From positions 42,608,878-42,672,877 of the forward strand of contig CM020618.1 of assembly GCA_009829735.1 (NCBI GenBank): a stretch of DNA of 64,000 nt, given 5' to 3'. Made by a program: the position numbers and the translations under genes. The stretch comes from Pyropia yezoensis. Taxonomy: Eukaryota > Rhodophyta > Bangiophyceae > Bangiales > Bangiaceae. This document shows, piece by piece, positions 20,476-30,951 of this stretch (its first letter is position 1; each line of letters opens with the position of its first letter). The notes under the pieces were generated by a model. The model did no database searches and was not told the origin of the DNA. It was given only the letters and a program-made list of their open reading frames with translations.

Positions 20476-23400
20476 TTACAGTAGGCGTCGTCGCCTCATG
20501 TAAGGCATGAGGAGTTGGCGGGGTATATTTGCCGCCTGTTCCCAGGTGGGTGAGTCGTATCCGACCCACATAACCTTGACGTACCAGGGTCCTGGTAGGT
20601 CCGGGTCGGTGTGTCCGACCACGCTCTCTACTTGGTATGGAATCCCATCCGGTCCACCGGGTCATCTGACCGGTGGGTTGTAAGAGCTTCATGTAGCAAC
20701 CAGCCGGTACCGGCTGAGGCTGTTCCGGCATCGGAGCAGGTGTGACATCATTCATGCTGATGCGTTGAATCTCCGTATCGGAGTGTAAGATAACAGAGTG
20801 GTCATCTCTGTGGAGGATCTGGTACGGTCCCTTGACCGGTTGCATAAGCTTGTTCCCTCGGAACTTCTGGTGTCTGATATAGACCCAGTCACCTGTTACC
20901 AGGGTTGCGTTGCGCACCCGTAGTCGGGCGTCGAAGTTCTTCTTATACCGAAGTTGTGTTCTGTCAAGGGCACCCTTGAGCTTAGGAATCATCCACGATA
21001 GCTTGGCCAACCAGCTAGGTGGATGCGTTCGGCGGGTCGGCCCTTCGGTGTATCATACCGAGTGCACCTGCCGGGTGGCAGCGTCAGGTTACCGACGCCT
21101 AGTGGCATGACCCACTCCAGCGGAGCAATGTTTGTGCTCCGATGTGGCCTGGCATTGTATGCCAGGGTGAGTACGGACAGAAGCCTGTCCCAAGTGTTCG
21201 TGTGCTCGGCCACGTAGCACTGTAGCATCTTTACGATGGTGCGGTTGAACCGCTCCACCTGCCCGTTGGACTGCGGGTGGTAGTCGGATGCCCGACGTGG
21301 TTCGATACCGAACATGCCCAGGACCTTAGTGCAGAATGCCGACGTAAGGTTTGCTCCGTTATCGGAGAGGAGTTGCTTCATGACTCCGTATGCACTGATC
21401 CAGTGGTCAACCACTGCGTTCATGATCGTGTATGCCGTATCATTCGGGATGGCTGCCGCTCTTGACAGCTTAGTGAAAGCGGTCAGACATGACCAGGATG
21501 TACCTGTTCCCTTCTTCCGTTATCGGAAGTGGCCCGAGTATGTCGATAGCGACTTGCTCGTTGGGCCCATCAGGTGGGAATAGCTTCATGGCAGACGCCC
21601 GCCTATGTAGACTCATGCGGTTACGTGCACAGGGGTGGCATCCCCTTACGTGGTCGACCACGTCGACGGCCATTGCTGGCCAGTAGAAGAACCTTCGCAT
21701 TGCTGCGAACATACGTGAACCCCCCGGGTGTCCGGCTGTAGGGTTCTCATGTTCTCGTTTCATGACGGCTTGCCGTAAGGACACGGGAACCACGACTTGA
21801 TGTCGTCCGTCGGCGGGTGCCCGCCGGTATATGAGTCCGTCTTCGTTCTCGGAGAAGATGCCGGCCGTACCGGCCAGGAGGTTAGCACGATGACGTCTAC
21901 AGTCATCGTCGTTGGCCTGTGCCTCGCGGAAGTCCGCGAGGGTCAATGGGCACGCAAGGTGTGCCATGGTATGGTCAGCCATACCCTGGGTAGCATTACC
22001 CACCATGCACACCGGTACCACCGGGATGTCCTCGTCCACCGGGCGGGTATCCCCGCTCGGGGTGTCGAGTCGAGACAACGCGTCTCCGAGGTGGTGGGTT
22101 GACCCAGCCTTATACACCGTGCGGTAGTCGTGCTCGGCCATCTTCAGCCTCCATCGGGCTAGCCTCCCATGGCTATCGGAATCCTTGTCACCAAGGTTGA
22201 GGAGCCATCGTAGGGGTTCGTGGTCGGACCTCACGATGAACCTGGAGCCCTCCAGGTATGGACGGAGCAGTTGCACTGCCCATATAACTCCGAGGCATTC
22301 ACGCTCGGTGGCACTATAGTTCCGCTCAGCCGGGTTGAGTGTCCGGCTGAAGTACCCTACCGGACGTAGGTCCGGGATAACGTTGTCGGTACCTATCAAC
22401 GTCTCTCCCTGTAACAGGGTGCATCCCACTTGTGTATCACACGCATCGACATCGATGACGAAGGTACCCCGTCTATGCGGTAACGCAAGGACGGGTGGGG
22501 CTAGTAGGGCTCGCTTCAGCGACTCGAATGCCTCCTCTTCGCTAGGCGAAGGGGGTTGGAGTACCTTGGGTAAGGTACTGCTCGTAAGAACCGTTAACGG
22601 TTTAGCTATCCGAGCGAAGTCCTTGACGAACCGTCGGTATACATTGCACATTCCCAGGAAGCTCTTGAGCTGCGTCTGGGTGTTAGGGAACCGGGCATCT
22701 CGGAGTGCCCGGGTATTGGCTTCGAGTACCCCTAGTTTACCAGGGGTTATCTGGTGGCCCAGATATTCGACCGTCTGTTGGAAGAAGGCGCACTTCTTCA
22801 GACGCAGGGTTACCCCGGCGTTCCTCAAGAGGGTGAGTACCTCGTCAACATGTTGTACATGGTCATCCATGTTACGCGAGAAGACGATGACGTCATCGAG
22901 GTACACTAGGCAGTTACGCCACTTCACCCCCGACAGTATGATGTCGATAGCCCGCTGGAATGTAGCGGGGGCGTTGGACAATCCGAAGGGCATCCTTAGG
23001 AACTCGTACACTCCACTGTGACAGACGAATGCCGTCTTGGGGATATCCTCGTCCGCCACCGGGATCTGCCAGTATCCGGCATTGCAGTCGATGGTGGTAA
23101 ACACCGTAGCCTCCCCCAGGGAGTCGATGCATTCATCCATCCTTGGTAAAGGGTATGAGTCCTTCTTGGTAACCAAGTTGAGGCGTCGATAATCGATGCA
23201 AAACCGAGGGGTTTGATCCTTCTTCGGCACAATAACGACTGGGGCACCCCATTCCGACATCGAAGGTCGGATCACCTTAGCTTCACTCATCCTCTTCACT
23301 TCTCCATCAACGATCTCTCGTTGCATAGGTCCCGCTCGGTGCGGTTGTGAGCGGGCGGGTCGTGCGCCTGGTACCAGGTCTATACGATGTTGGGTTGCCC

Positions 23401-24640
23401 TAATGGTCCCCAAGGCCCCGCCTGTCCACATAACGTCATGCTTTCTTAGCATCCGTCGTACCCCTTCGGCTACCGAAGGGTGAAGGTGGTCGAGGTCAGC
23501 CTCGGCCAGTGCCTTCAAGGCCTCTTGGTCCTTTGGCGGCAGGTCCGCCGGCGCCGCCGATGGGTTAGGCTTCCCGTCATCGGGTTGCTGTCGCTCGGTG
23601 GTCTCGGCGACCGCCAGTACTTCAAGTGGTTCCACTTGACCTTCCTTATCAGGGGTAAGGATATCTCCTTCGTAGAGTTCGGCAATCCCGAGGATAGTTC
23701 CCTTCGGGAGGGTGACTGCCTTACGGCGATAGTTCGCCATCACTAGGAGGGACGACCCTCCTGCTGGGAGGTCTATGAGACCGTTGGCCATGGTCAACCC
23801 ATGGCGCTTGTACGTCCGTAGGTTGGACTGGACTCTGCAGATGCCTGCGAGGTCGCAGTTAACCGGGAGGACTGTCTCTGACAACGGCTCAAAGCGAGTT
23901 CGCTTGGCCAATCGAAGTGTCTTCGGCTCGACGCTAGCGTACACCTCAGCCACGTTAACGTGGCTTCCTTGTAGCGTCAGATCCCTGACGATAGCCGTGT
24001 GTCCTCGCTTCGTCCCGTCGGCTTCTTGAAGCTCGACGGTCCTCCGGCCTGGCCGGATTGCATCAACGTGAACGTTGATGAAGGTGCACCCCAGTATGCA
24101 GGGCACCGATAGCGTTTCACATACCAAGAAGTCAACTTCCGTGGTGAGATCCCCGATGGTAACCCGCAGCGACATCGCTGCGGTCGTACGAATGAGTCGA
24201 CCATTCGCGTCCTTGATGGTGGGTCCCCGAGTCACTCTGACTCGTGGAAGCCACTTGTCCGGGAGGGTATCCTTCCGGATAAGGTTGGGTCCAGCCCCTG
24301 TGTCCAGTACAGGGTAGTACGATCGTGTCGACTGGGGGTCATCCCCCAGTGTGGCTGATACCTTGAAGTTCTCCAAGGTAAACAACACATGTCCTACACC
24401 GAAATCCGGTGTAGCTCGGGCATCCTGAACAGGGCCCTTGTCTGGTTCGACGTGACGGGGCTTCCCGTCCTCTCCTCCCAACCTTGGAGGTTGGTCATCA
24501 ATCCCCTGACGCCGTGTCGTCGGGGCCGGAAGGTGTACCCGGGGGTTGATGCGGCGTCGGCTCAACCGCGCTCTCCGTGGGGCTTTCCCCGCGGTACTCC
24601 GGGGTGGCTTGCTTGGGTAACCCCAGCGCCCCCCGGTCAT
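20476..24640 (-). pseudogene. pol: Element B pol, duplicate reading with frameshifts near the gap
   Basis: Identical to 14034-18200 from ATG 24640 down to about 21480, covering protease, RT, RNase H and the integrase zinc domain through the first catalytic Asp. An extra A near 21474-21477 breaks the frame, and further one-base losses near 21013, 20700 and 20654 break it again. The indels lie only toward the contig end, so I read them as consensus errors. The true B pol should be the uninterrupted version. Confidence 0.85.
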
Positions 24641-24648
24641 CCTTCCTC

Positions 24649-26832
24649 TTACTCGTTTCCCGCCCCTGGTAGGGTGCTGTCCGCCGGGACATCCGGCTGA
24701 GGAGGTGCCCCCTCGACGGCCAGTACTCCACCTGGAGCTGGCTGCCTACCCGGTGCGGTTCCGGGTGCTCGGGCGGGATACCCCCCGGTAGATGCCTTGC
24801 GTTGCGCCGCTGCCCGCCGAGACTCCTCGGGGATGAGTGGGCAGGAAGACACCCAGTGCTGGGGATCCCCACACAACATACACCCGGACGTGCCGGTCCC
24901 CCCTTGAGTTCGCATCGGGGTAGCCCCGTAGCTGCGGTTGCCTCCCTCGGGCACCCGAGTGCCAGCTCCCTGGTAGGCCTTGGGTCCTTGGGTCAACCGG
25001 AACATGGACTCCCCCAACCGGTTGGGTCGGCCCGCAATCTGCGGAGGTGCCTCCGTGCGCACCGCCCATGTTGGCAAGGGTTGGTGAGGGTTACCCGTCA
25101 CCGGGGAGTACCCCGTAGTCCGCACATACGGGACGCGCCGTCCCGTTCCTTCGTTGACCTGGAACTGGGTTCCAGCCGGGGCGATGTACGCTACCGTACC
25201 ATGTTCATCAATCACCGGCGTCGCCGGTAGCAACAGGTGGCCCTGTTGGTCGACTAGAGGTTCATCCTCACCAATAGGGGTATGTTCGGTCGCCACCAGT
25301 ACTGGTGCGGCCTTACGTTCCACCTTCTCTTGCCTCGGTACCGGGGTAAGACTGGGTTTGCCTCCCTCACCCTTGGGCTTCGGGGCCAAGGCACACTCCG
25401 GGTGTAGAACCCGGTAGGCGTCCCCTAGGGACTTGCACATATGCATCAGTCGACTGAAGTTCGTCCGTGCCGTATTGGCGCCCCGTGCGGATATCCGCAC
25501 GTAGTTGGGTACTCCTGCGAACAGGATGGCCCGTAGCTCGCCTTCTCCGAGGAGCTTCCCCAGCTCGTAGTCGAGCTCTTGGATCCGGCGTCCAAACATC
25601 TCCTCGTCCTCCCAGGACTGGGCGGTGGCAGTGCGAAGGGCCCGATAGTGGTCCTCGCACTTGTCCTCACTGAGGTAGCTGCTCAGCAGCTCCTTCAATA
25701 TCCCACGGTAATCCATGGGGGTGGCCGCGACCCTCATTCCCGGCATCGGAGATTCCTGGCGAAGAATGCCTCGCACCCGTTCATCAACAAAGAACGGGAG
25801 GATCTCCAGAGCCAGCCCCTCGTTAACGAGCGCCTTGTCTGCGGCTGCCTTGAAGCTAGTCAAGAAGCCGATGACTGCCAACGGGCGTCCGTTCGGCCCC
25901 CCGAACATAGGGACTCCCTTCATAAGGGTCTGCATAGAGCGGATCGCCCGATGCGACGTATTACGCATCGATTCCGATACGGTGGTAGAGCGGTCCTCCA
26001 AACGATAACGTTCCGGAGTGAGAACCGACCGGAAGACCTCGTTGACGATCTCCGTGTCAGCGTCCTGGATATCCAGTCGCTTAGCCAGTTGATGAGCGAA
26101 CTCATCGGACTCCATCCGCTTCAGTAGGCTCGCAGTTACCTGCGCGGTCATAGCTTCCACCACTGAAGATGGTACTTCAGGCGTCGGCACCTCGGGAACC
26201 CGCGTTGCCTGGCCTCCTTCGTCGTGGGGGTACTGCGAGAGGGTACCCCCTCCCCCATTAACCGACTCTCCCCCGGCGTACGTATCCGCCGGGTCGTGTC
26301 CGCGGAGTCCGCTTCGGGTGCTCCGAGCGTATCGCTCCGTGTGACTCCGTTCCAACTCTGCCGACGAGTCGGACCCATACCCCATTGTGTCCGGGGGTTG
26401 TCCAGGAGTAGCAACCCCGGGATTGACCCTGGTGGACTCCGAAAGTAGTCCGGCCGGTTCGAACCGTACCGGTGTGGGAGGAACACGACGGGGTCCCGTC
26501 GTGTGCCGTGTTGACATCAACACTGCCATTGCGTCCTCCGTCCGATCTTGACGGGCGTCGAGCCCGGAAAACCGGGCCTCGATGCGGGCCAGTGATGCCA
26601 TCAGGGAATCCCCTGGTGAAGGAGGCGGCGGAGTGAGGTCGGTCGACGACAGTTGAGGCGGGCCCCCGCCTCCTGCCGTCCGAGCCGTGCCAAACGTCGA
26701 TCCGGCACCGGAAAGCATTGGCGTCTCAATGTTATCGATCGGGTTCCCGATCTCGGTTCCCGTAGTCACCTCCGGAGTCGGCGTCGACGCCGATCCGTCA
26801 TCTTGAACGTTCCCCGTCTCTTGGGTAGACAT
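24649..26832 (-). CDS. gag: Element B Gag polyprotein
   Basis: The start is ATG 26830-26832; the open frame begins six bases earlier at a GTG. The N-terminal half is Pro/Thr/Gly-rich and disordered-looking, with an Arg-containing helix (ARIEARFSGLDARQDR). A helical capsid-like region follows, with ADKALVNEGLALEILPFF and DYELGKLLGEGELRAILF. One CCHC knuckle (CMLCGDPQHWVSSC) lies near the C terminus. The stop at 24649-24651 follows a GGGAAAC slippery heptamer (minus strand, 24655-24661). Copy C encodes the same protein with one clear difference (ILRQE versus ILRQA). Confidence 0.88.
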   Translation of the reverse strand: MSTQETGNVQDDGSASTPTPEVTTGTEIGNPIDNIETPMLSGAGSTFGTARTAGGGGPPQLSSTDLTPPPPSPGDSLMASLARIEARFSGLDARQDRTEDAMAVLMSTRHTTGPRRVPPTPVRFEPAGLLSESTRVNPGVATPGQPPDTMGYGSDSSAELERSHTERYARSTRSGLRGHDPADTYAGGESVNGGGGTLSQYPHDEGGQATRVPEVPTPEVPSSVVEAMTAQVTASLLKRMESDEFAHQLAKRLDIQDADTEIVNEVFRSVLTPERYRLEDRSTTVSESMRNTSHRAIRSMQTLMKGVPMFGGPNGRPLAVIGFLTSFKAAADKALVNEGLALEILPFFVDERVRGILRQESPMPGMRVAATPMDYRGILKELLSSYLSEDKCEDHYRALRTATAQSWEDEEMFGRRIQELDYELGKLLGEGELRAILFAGVPNYVRISARGANTARTNFSRLMHMCKSLGDAYRVLHPECALAPKPKGEGGKPSLTPVPRQEKVERKAAPVLVATEHTPIGEDEPLVDQQGHLLLPATPVIDEHGTVAYIAPAGTQFQVNEGTGRRVPYVRTTGYSPVTGNPHQPLPTWAVRTEAPPQIAGRPNRLGESMFRLTQGPKAYQGAGTRVPEGGNRSYGATPMRTQGGTGTSGCMLCGDPQHWVSSCPLIPEESRRAAAQRKASTGGYPARAPGTAPGRQPAPGGVLAVEGAPPQPDVPADSTLPGAGNE

Positions 26833-27057
26833 CGTCACAATCAGTCCACCGACGCAACGATCACCACGAATGAGAGAGCGAGGGGGTAGATTGGGGAGAG
26901 TAACAGTATGTCACAGTCACAGGTAAAATCTCAACACAATCGATCAGGTCGCAACACCACGAGTACAAGAAAAGGACCGGATCCCTATCCGTGTGCCAGG
27001 GCCGAAGACGGCGTCACCACAAGGGTGACGGAAACCCGTCCGCTGCTGCTCCACCAA
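26833..27057 (-). promoter_or_regulatory. Element B primer-binding site and leader
   Basis: On the minus strand, TGGTGGAGCAGCAG follows the 5' LTR after one base (27043-27056). The rest is gag leader with no ORF of note. Confidence 0.85.
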
Positions 27058-27420
27058 TGTAGCACAATAGGGATCCGTCGCACGTCCACTCTCAGGGAAC
27101 ACTCACCAAGGGGGATCGGCACCAACGTCACCGGGAGGCCAAGGTTGCTGTCCTTGGAGCGCAAGCCACGGGACCAAGATGGGAGCCCAAATGGGAGGGG
27201 TTTGTTGTTCTGCCTTGGCCGGCGGTGGATTCGCCACCGGCCCCCTCGTTATAAACCCTCGGAGACACTACTAACTACCCTCCACCCCAAGATGCAAGTC
27301 CCTCTGGTCATACGTAACTTATAGATACCGTGACCAGTACGAACTATCAAATTGAAAGTTAAGGGTTAGAAGTAGCCCCCCTGATATTAGGGTCACAATA
27401 CGGACAACCATATTGCTACA
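27058..27420 (-). repeat. Element B 5' LTR
   Basis: 363 bp, same family as 10156-10518. The right flank GGAGC (27421-27425) does not match the left flank ACTAC (10151-10155). It is the reverse complement of the right flank of element C. Confidence 0.95.
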
Positions 27421-27611
27421 GGAGCACTTGGCCGTCGGTCGGCACGTCTTTTGACGGGTGCCCCGGCTCGACCGTCGGTCGTGGCCGGTGGCTGGCCAGT
27501 TGGCTCGTTACGCCCCGCCGAGGGGCACTACGCGGCTGCCGTTGGCTGGCGGCCGAGATCGGCCTGTGCGGCTAAGGGGCCAGTGCGGCCGTGCGGCAGG
27601 CGTGGCGGCAC

Positions 27612-27976
27612 GGCAAGGGCGGCCACGCGGCGCGAGCGGTCAGGGGCGTCGGCCTGGCGGCAAGGGCGGCCACGCGGCGCGGTCGACCAAGGGCGTCGGC
27701 CGGGCGGCAAGGGCGGCCACGCGGCACGAGCGACCAAGGCCGTCGGCGCGGGGGCGGCCAAGTGCGGCCGTCGAACGGCAAGGGCGGCCAAGCGGCGCGG
27801 TCGGCCAAGGGGCACGAGTGGTCAAGGGCGTCGCGTCTTGCGGCAGGGGCTCTTACGCGGCACGAGATACCAAGGGCGTCAGGGCGAGGGCGGCCAAGTG
27901 CGGCCGTCGAACGGCAAGGGCGGCCAAGCGGCGCGGTCGGCCAAGGGGCACGAGTGGTCAAGGGCGTCGCGTCTTG
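27612..27976 (+). repeat. GC-rich minisatellite upstream of the element A antisense ORF
   Basis: A 47-bp unit starting GGCAAGGGCGGCCACGCGGC repeats at 27612, 27659 and 27706 with small changes. An 88-89-bp block starting GGGCGGCCAAGTGCGGCC occurs at 27752 and again at 27888 (136-bp offset). All three plus-strand frames stay open across it, so its apparent coding potential is a composition effect. It ends just upstream of the ORF start at 28012. Confidence 0.8.
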
Positions 27977-28011
27977 CCGGTTGGCGTCAGTTGCTTGTGG
28001 CTATTGCCAGT

Positions 28012-29898
28012 ATGGCAGACGAGGTTGCCCCGGTGGTGGGCGGTGGTGAGGCGGAGGCATCGCTTGATGAATGTGCGGGGGCCGCACGGCCGGTGGTGGG
28101 CTGGTATCGGAGCCCAAGGGCGACCTATATGTTTGACGGTGTCGGGTTCGTGGCGGACCCGCCGTTGATGGAGGCGGCGCGGACCAATCGGTCAATGGCT
28201 CTACAGCGTATCCGCGACGCGCGGTGGGCGTCGTTGCCCAACTTCCGGGACGCGTCAATCGACGGGCGGTTCTACGAGGGCGAGTCCGTGTCGGACGTCC
28301 ATGGTCATGCTGACTTTGGTCGTCAAGGGCCCGAACGGCAGGCGTACGAGGTGTTGTCGTTGTCCAACGAGTTGCTGCGGTACGGGGCGGCTGGTGGTCT
28401 TCACCCTTATCATCGGCGTCTGTACGCTTGGGCGCTTGCCTTACGTGTCGGGCAAGTTGAGACCTTTGTGGTCGCGGCCAACAACTTCGGCCGTCTTCGC
28501 CGGCTGTGGCCTTCGGCCGTGTTCTTGGCACGTGACTTGGCCGAGCGGCTTGATGTGCCTATCGCGGAGGACCATGGGCTAGAGGAGTATCTGGCCATGT
28601 TGGCTGACAAGGTTGCCCATGGGGTGCGTCCGGCGGGCGTCAAATTTGGTCCTGCGACCTGTTCGCTTCCTAACCCGTTCCGGGATCCGACGACGTCGAT
28701 TCGTCTTCGTAGGTCGTGGGACCTGGCGGCCTTTGAGCGTCGCGGCCTTTTGGCGCCGGCTTGGGCGTCCAGCCTGGGGCGCGCACGCCCGTTCTTCGAC
28801 CTGAAGCGTTGGCTTCCATCACGCCCATCGTGGTGGGTTGAGTACGGACCGTACATGGAGACGCCGGCGGCATTGTCGTACGTCGCCAGTGGGCTTAAGG
28901 ACGCAGATAACGCGGCTTGGGGCGTCGTGTACGACGAGTTTTTCTGCTTTGCCTTGGCGGCTTGGGTGCATTGGCTCGTCCATGACGGACTTTTTTGCTG
29001 GTTGCCGGACCAAGTGACCGAGTGGTTCGACGGGTTGGACGTGTCGCGGCTGGCCGATGGGCCCGGGGGTGAGGAGCGTCTTGCGACGTACCACCGTATG
29101 CGTGATGCACACGCCGTCTTCCCGTGGACAACCATTATCGCCGACGTCCGCCGACGTGATGAGCGCACCAAGGCGGCTCGCCAGGTGTACGTCAAGTTGG
29201 ACGCGACGGCCAAGTATGGCTTCGTTCTTCGTCAGCCGTGCGGCGCGTTTGATTGAAAGTATGACGCCTCGTGGGAGGGTGGTGACGAGTCGTCCGGACC
29301 GGGTCGTGGTCCCGGTCGTGGTCGTGAGACCGGTCGTCGGGTGCGGGACGCGTCTCGGTCGTTGTCGCCGGTGGCCGGTGCGGGGTCAAGTGACCGTGTT
29401 AACCTTGGTGTGGTTGCCCCTGTGTCCGGTGGGACCGGTGGCACGGAGCCGATCTGGCCGTCGGAGTGGGCCCGTGTGGGTGCTGTTGCCCTGTTGGGTA
29501 CTGACCGGGTGGGTGCCTTGGCTGGGCAAGTGGTGCCTCGTGGCGCAACGGCTGGGGCGTTGGCCATTGCTTAGTCTCGTCAGACCGTGGAGATTGATGA
29601 CGTTCTTCGTCGGGTCAGTGGGATGACTGAGTCGGAGGCCGTTGAGGCTTTGGTGTTGACGGTCTCCCGTTTGGCGGATCCGTCTCGCATTCGCGATAGC
29701 TTGCTCAGTGAGCTGCGTCGTACGCCCTCGGTGGAGGCTCGGGCTGCGAGTCCTCGTCGTGTTGACGTTGGTGCCATTCTTGGCGTTCGTCGTCGAAAGA
29801 TGTCGGATGACGAGGAGGAGGATGCGCCTCGTGCGCCGGCTCGGCGTGTGCGCTCGCGCAGTTCGTCTTTTGGCGAGGGCTCGCGACGTCGCCGTTGA
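28012..29898 (+). CDS. Antisense additional ORF of element A (now sense because of the inversion)
   Basis: From ATG 28012 (MADEVAPVVGGG) 414 residues are open to TGA 29254-29256. The same frame continues through a TAG at 29572-29574 to the stop at 29896-29898, and the later parts look coding (VEIDDVLRRVSGMTESEAV, then an Arg/Ser-rich tail RRVRSRSSS). The body is Trp/Arg-rich, with RPSWWVEYGPYM, WVHWLVHDGLFCWLP and RDAHAVFPWTTI, which line up with blocks in the ORFs of B/C and D/E. No known domain is recognised. In the restored element A it is antisense to pol and ends about 40 bases from the pol stop. The two internal stops are probably damage in this copy. A longer frame upstream (from 27451) runs through the minisatellite and is less likely to be coding. 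Confidence 0.65.
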
Positions 29899-29938
29899 GG
29901 GGGGGTTGGGAGGTGAGGGTGTTGCCGTACGGCTTGTG

Positions 29939-30358
29939 TTAGTCTTGTTTGTACTTGTGTTGGCCCTTTGGCTTGTTGTTTGTTTGTTCGTGTTTGAACA
30001 TGAAGGCAGCCCTGGCCCATTCTGTTGTCTTTTTGTCCGTTGTTAGGACTGGCCGGAGTATCTTCGACTCATGACAGAGCCGTTTGGCTTTTGAGAACCA
30101 TGAGGCATGTTCCCAGCGTGGGGTGACCAGGAGGGTGTCCTTTGGACTGGATTGTAGCTCTGTGACCACTTGGTCAAGCGTGTGGGTGGGGGATACCCTT
30201 AGGCAGATGCCTTGTGAGTTCTGCTCCGAGGCAGTGACATGCCTCTCCGGCTGGTAGCTCAACTGGCCATAGTGCTTGGTGAGTTCTGGGAGTTCCCAGA
30301 GTGGTCCCCATGTGGGGGAGGTGAAGTTCCGGCATGCCTCTGGCAGTGTTGACTTCAT
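29939..30358 (-). pseudogene. pol: Element A Pol, C-terminal tail (displaced by inversion)
   Basis: 139 codons, beginning exactly next to element C and in phase with the pol frame that stops being readable at 10155. It contains TLLVTPRWEHASWFSKAKR and ends in a Lys-rich stretch before the stop at 29939-29941. It lies beyond the chromodomain, where other gypsy elements usually have nothing, and has no counterpart in B/C or D. I do not recognise the domain. Confidence 0.65.
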
Positions 30359-30363
30359 GCAGT

Positions 30364-30726
30364 TGTAGCAATATGGTTGTCCGTATTGTGACCCTAATAT
30401 CAGTGGGGCTACTTCTAACCCTTAACTTTCAATTTGATAGTTCGTACTGGTCACGGTATCTATAAGTTACGTATGACCAGAGGGACTTGCATCTTGGGGT
30501 GGAGGGTAGTTAGTAGTGTCTCCGAGGGTTTATAACGAGGGGGCCGGTGGCGAATCCACCGCCGGCCAAGGCAGAACAACAAACCCCTCCCATTTGGGCT
30601 CCCATCTTGGTCCCGTGGCTTGCGCTCCAAGGACAGCAACCTTGGCCTCCCGGTGACGTTGGTGCCGATCCCCCTTGGTGAGTGTTCCCTGAGAGTGGAC
30701 GTGCGACGGATCCCTATTGTGCTACA
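30364..30726 (+). repeat. Element C 5' LTR
   Basis: The repeat begins TGTAGCAATATGG and ends TTGTGCTACA. A TATA-like TTTATAACG lies near 30530. The left flank GCAGT (30359-30363) does not match the right flank GCTCC, because of the inversion next to it. Confidence 0.95.
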
Positions 30727-30951
30727 TTGGTGGAGCAGCAGCGGACGGGTTTCCGTCACCCTTGTGGTGACGCCGTCTTCGGCCCTGGCACACGGATAGG
30801 GATCCGGTCCTTTTCTTGTACTCGTGGTGTTGCGACCTGATCGATTGTGTTGAGATTTTACCTGTGACTGTGACATACTGTTACTCTCCCCAATCTACCC
30901 CCTCGCTCTCTCATTCGTGGTGATCGTTGCGTCGGTGGACTGATTGTGACG
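30727..30951 (+). promoter_or_regulatory. Element C primer-binding site and leader
   Basis: TGGTGGAGCAGCAG at 30728-30741, one base after the LTR; shared with A, B and D. The remainder is leader up to the gag ATG at 30952. Confidence 0.85.

Larger units (their letters stand above)
19818..25757. repeat. Second copy of the 13372-19317 segment (likely unmerged contig overlap)
   Basis: The segment starts at 'ggcgtgcttgaccgcctcc', matching 13372, and runs colinearly with the left contig to its end at 19317. Indels relative to copy 1 cluster within ~1.7 kb of the gap on this side: one G extra near 19907, bases missing near 19975, 20050, 20307, 20654, 20700 and 21013, and one A extra near 21477. 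The middle is identical as far as I could compare. Confidence 0.9.
10156..27420 (-). mobile_element. Element B: gypsy element, minus strand, with assembly duplication
   Basis: Two 363-bp LTRs (10156-10518 and 27058-27420) bound an element read right to left: 5' LTR, PBS, gag, pol, hairpin array, antisense ORF on the plus strand, 3' LTR. The apparent length is 17,265 bp. It contains a 500-N gap, and the sequence right of the gap (19818-25757) repeats that left of it (13372-19317) with an offset of 6440-6446 bases. 17,265 minus 6,440 gives 10,825, exactly the length of copy C. B should therefore be read as one normal element. Confidence 0.9.
27421..30363 (-). other. Internal segment of element A, inverted
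   Basis: This 2.94-kb stretch between B and C carries the antisense-type ORF on the plus strand and the missing pol C-terminal tail on the minus strand. Relative to element A it is upside down. Flipping it gives GCTCC on both sides of C, ACTAC/ACTGC around B, and continues the pol frame in phase from 10155 into the tail that begins at 30358. The inversion lies between two 10.8-kb inverted copies, so it may be a real recombination or a mis-oriented assembly block. Confidence 0.8.

Noticed and set aside
19818-27420. Reading B as two tandem elements
   Set aside because: Only two LTRs exist, the lengths collapse exactly to that of C, and indels cluster at the N gap.
27612-27976. CRISPR-like array
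   Set aside because: Units are contiguous tandem repeats without unique spacers, in eukaryotic-type DNA.
27451-28011. Upstream extension of the element A additional ORF through the minisatellite
   Set aside because: All three frames are open there and the repeat gives composition-driven sequence; ATG 28012 is the better start.
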